From: Thalassolituus oleivorans MIL-1 | Lineage (GTDB): Bacteria > Pseudomonadota > Gammaproteobacteria > Pseudomonadales > Oceanobacteraceae | Assembly (NCBI RefSeq): GCF_000355675.1 | Contig: NC_020888.1 | Coordinates: forward strand, 3,802,001 to 3,866,000 | DNA length: 64,000 nt | Direction: 5' to 3' | Part shown: one piece after another, positions 61,730-64,000 of the stretch | Position numbering within the stretch: position 1 is the first letter of the stretch | Layout: each line of letters starts with the position of its first letter | Translations under genes and position numbers: made by a program | Notes under the pieces: model-generated | Seen by the model: only the letters and a program-made list of their open reading frames with translations | Told to the model about the DNA's origin: nothing | Databases searched by the model: none

Positions 61730-63127
61730 ATGTCCGATCAAACCACCAACGCTTCTTGGGGTGGCCGCTTTACCGAAGCGACCGATGCCTTTGTTGCCCG
61801 CTTTACTGCGTCGGTGGATTTTGATCGCCGCATGTACCGCCAAGACATCCTTGGCTCGATTGCTCACGCAAAAATGTTATGCAAAGTTGGCGTATTAACC
61901 GAGCAAGAACGCGACGATATTTTGCGTGGCCTGGAAGAAGTGCGCATTGAAATTGAACGCGGCGAATTTGAATGGTCGGTCGCGTTAGAAGATGTGCACA
62001 TGAACATCGAAGCCGCCCTGACCAAGAAAATTGGCATCACAGGCAAAAAACTGCACACCGGACGTTCACGTAACGACCAAGTTGCCACCGATATTCGCTT
62101 ATACCTGCGCGACGAAATTGACAGCATCAGCGCCGAACTCACGCGTCTACAACAAGGCTTGATTGAATTGGCGGAGAAAGAAGCCGATACCATTATGCCG
62201 GGGTTTACTCACCTGCAAACAGCGCAGCCAGTCACCTTTGGTCATCATCTACTGGCATGGAATTCCATGCTTGAGCGCGACTATTCACGCTTGCAGGATT
62301 GCCGTGCACGGATGAATCAGTTGCCATTAGGTGCTGCCGCCTTAGCTGGGACGACTTACCCAATTGATCGCCATTACACCGCTGAATTACTGGGTTTTGA
62401 TGCACCAACAGAAAACAGCTTAGATTCGGTATCGGATCGTGATTTCGCTATTGAATTCACCAGTGCGGGAGCGCTGATCATGATGCATCTATCGCGCTTC
62501 TCAGAAGAATTAGTACTGTGGGCTTCGGCACAATTTCGTTTCATTGACTTACCGGATCGCTTTTGTACTGGCTCTTCAATTATGCCGCAGAAGAAAAATC
62601 CCGATGTACCTGAATTAGTGCGTGGCAAAACAGGCCGAGTGTATGGGCATCTAATGAGCCTATTAACACTGATGAAGTCACAACCATTGGCTTACAACAA
62701 AGACAACCAAGAAGATAAAGAGCCTTTGTTCGATGCCGCCGATACCCTGCGCGACAGCTTGCGCGCGTTCGCTGATATGGCACCGAACTTAATTGCGCGT
62801 AAGGATGATATGCGCGAAGCCGCGATGCGTGGTTTCTCTACCGCAACTGATTTAGCCGATTACGTTGTACGTAAAGGCATTCCGTTCCGTGATGCCCACG
62901 AAATTGTTGGTAAAGCCGTGGCTTACGGTTTAAACACAGGCAAAGATCTAAGCGAAATGTCACTGGAAGAATTGCAGCAGTTCTCGACTGAAATTACTGC
63001 CGACGTGTTTGAAGTATTAACGCTGGAAGGCTCAGTAGCAGCCCGCAACCATATTGGTGGCACCGCGCCTGATCAAGTGCGTGCAGCGGCGTTACGAGCA
63101 AAGGACTTAATCGCTACTCGCGGCTAA
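61730..63127 (+). CDS. argH: Argininosuccinate lyase
   Basis: 465 residues from the ATG at 61730 ([20 protein letters not shown]); a longer frame starting 12 bases earlier is unlikely. Last step of arginine synthesis, splitting argininosuccinate to arginine and fumarate. Motifs: [53 protein letters not shown] and the flexible catalytic loop [12 protein letters not shown] with its serine. A hairpin terminator follows the stop. The divergent argH/algZ pair is the Pseudomonas arrangement. Confidence 0.95.
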   Translation: MSDQTTNASWGGRFTEATDAFVARFTASVDFDRRMYRQDILGSIAHAKMLCKVGVLTEQERDDILRGLEEVRIEIERGEFEWSVALEDVHMNIEAALTKKIGITGKKLHTGRSRNDQVATDIRLYLRDEIDSISAELTRLQQGLIELAEKEADTIMPGFTHLQTAQPVTFGHHLLAWNSMLERDYSRLQDCRARMNQLPLGAAALAGTTYPIDRHYTAELLGFDAPTENSLDSVSDRDFAIEFTSAGALIMMHLSRFSEELVLWASAQFRFIDLPDRFCTGSSIMPQKKNPDVPELVRGKTGRVYGHLMSLLTLMKSQPLAYNKDNQEDKEPLFDAADTLRDSLRAFADMAPNLIARKDDMREAAMRGFSTATDLADYVVRKGIPFRDAHEIVGKAVAYGLNTGKDLSEMSLEELQQFSTEITADVFEVLTLEGSVAARNHIGGTAPDQVRAAALRAKDLIATRG

Positions 63128-63148
63128 TAATGCCTAGCTCAATCGTAG

Positions 63149-63178
63149 AAAAAGACCCGCTTATGCGGGTCTTTTATT
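63149..63178 (+). terminator. Terminator of argH
   Basis: AAAAGACCCGC, TTAT and GCGGGTCTTTTATTT form a strong stem and T run 22 bases after the argH stop. The 150 bases from here to the next gene hold nothing recognisable. Confidence 0.9.
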
Positions 63179-63332
63179 TCATGCAATTAACGCAAATCAA
63201 ATCCGTGTTACGTCAACAGATCAACTTCTCAGACCTGTTAACCTTTACCCAGAACATTCCCGTCGAATGACTTGAGTTGGCTCTGCTGCTTTCCGCACAA
63301 GCCCGTATCCGTCATTGAAATCCGTTAGTTCA

Positions 63333-64000
63333 TCAATGCCACTGCTGGTTTCCCTTACCAAATGCCGAAGAAACGACTTTCGGTAGGTTGCGGGCATACC
63401 CGCCAAACGTAGTGGCTTTATCTTTCGCTAAAAAATACGCCGATGTGCCAGCGACCATAGTGGTGGCAATAGAGCTGCCAGCCATCACCGCGTTAAAACC
63501 ATTCGAAAGTGCCGTGTAGCCAACGTACCCTGTGACACCACTCAGGCCCATGATGGAGCCAGCGGTGATCGCTTTATCAGAGAACTTATCCCGTGCATCG
63601 CCATTAAACAGAATATCGAAGTCGTTGATTTTGGTGCCCACGTAATTCAGACCGACTTTTTCGCACAGCGCTTCTAACTGTTGTTCGCGGCAGTCTTTAC
63701 CACGTGGATTTGAGAAAAAGACCGACTGTTTCGCCAGATTGTTGGCCGTGTCTTTCAATGCCCCGGCTTGTGGCTGGGTATTCAGGTATTTAACTGCGTC
63801 CACAAACACACCGGCGGCCTCACCGTGGATCAACCAACGCACAGAGGCGTTATTTAATTTTGCCTGCTGAATAAAGGACACGATGCTCTCGACATGAGCG
63901 CGGTCTTTAAACTCGTTGTTCATCCAGAACAAGGAAAAGTGATTACCCTGCGCCTGCACCTCGGACGCACTGAACGCCGCACGATAGGCTTTGGTGATGT
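63333..64000 (-). CDS. Unrecognised protein, C-terminal part (cut by window edge)
   Basis: The reading frame is open through the right edge (reading ITKAYRAAFSASEVQAQGNH into the window), so this is the C-terminal part of a longer gene; a GTG at 63959 could start a 208-residue product but has no ribosome site. The visible part has an alpha/beta-looking region (HFSLFWMNNEFKDRAHVESI, VRWLIHGEAAGVFVDAVKYL) and, near its end, hydrophobic Gly/Ala-rich segments (GSIMGLSGVTGYVGYTALSN, MAGSSIATTMVAGTSAYFLA) that look like two membrane helices. I do not recognise a family; function unknown. Confidence 0.55.
   Translation of the reverse strand, partial: ITKAYRAAFSASEVQAQGNHFSLFWMNNEFKDRAHVESIVSFIQQAKLNNASVRWLIHGEAAGVFVDAVKYLNTQPQAGALKDTANNLAKQSVFFSNPRGKDCREQQLEALCEKVGLNYVGTKINDFDILFNGDARDKFSDKAITAGSIMGLSGVTGYVGYTALSNGFNAVMAGSSIATTMVAGTSAYFLAKDKATTFGGYARNLPKVVSSAFGKGNQQWH

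Overview
The window looks like the chromosome of a marine-type gammaproteobacterium of the Pseudomonadales/Oceanospirillales group (Thalassolituus/Oleispira/Bermanella-like). Base composition is roughly balanced. Gene order resembles Pseudomonas: hslR-hslO-pckA-tex-gshA, dsbB-rsd(algQ), ubiD plus an iron-sulfur flavin reductase, and argH <> algZ-algR-hemC-hemD-hemX-hemY. The nudE/yrfG-hslR-hslO-pckA run also matches enteric bacteria. The genus is inference; the class-level call is fairly safe. No intergenic stretch exceeds 300 bases.

Layout. 0-3.7 kb (minus): 5' end of maeB, a CpxA/CpxR-like two-component pair and a TqsA-like AI-2E exporter. 3.9-7.6 kb (plus): tRNA-Leu(UAG), an LrgA/LrgB pair with no visible terminator after the tRNA, and a hybrid sensor kinase. 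7.6-16.2 kb: nudE, yrfG, hslR, hslO, pckA, tex, gshA. 16.3-20.5 kb: a FliL-like secreted protein, dsbB, rsd, a WD40 lipoprotein, a DUF4124 protein and an orphan ParA. 20.6-29 kb: an alkylsulfatase-type metallo-beta-lactamase enzyme with an apparent N-terminal frameshift, a MEST-like alpha/beta hydrolase, YbaN-like and DUF2390 proteins, the ABC-F ATPase YheS, small proteins, a REP cluster, trmB and a DUF423 protein. 29-32.7 kb: ubiD, the flavin reductase and mscS. 33-37 kb (plus): a TPR/beta-barrel outer-membrane protein, a FecR-domain protein and a PKD-type lipoprotein. 54.9-63.2 kb: a small membrane protein, hemCDXY, algZR and argH. The right edge cuts an unrecognised gene.

The most striking part is one apparent ten-gene minus-strand operon from 54.8 to 37.0 kb. 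In transcription order it encodes: a flavoprotein fused to two cyclic-nucleotide-binding domains and a four-cluster ferredoxin; a b-type cytochrome-like membrane protein; an FHA domain joined through one membrane segment to a decaheme cytochrome c; a lipoprotein with two GlcG/HbpS domains; an outer-membrane barrel; a decaheme cytochrome with a C-terminal LVIVD beta-propeller; a pentaheme cytochrome; a degenerate FHA protein; a metallo-beta-lactamase hydrolase; and a CHASE2 class III nucleotide cyclase. I count 24 CxxCH motifs and one Cx4CH. My reading is an electron conduit from NAD(P)H to the envelope or beyond, gated by a second messenger made by the operon's own cyclase and possibly by phospho-signalling through FHA. 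It sits next to the heme-synthesis operon, and compared with Pseudomonas it separates hemY from the dsbB-algQ block.
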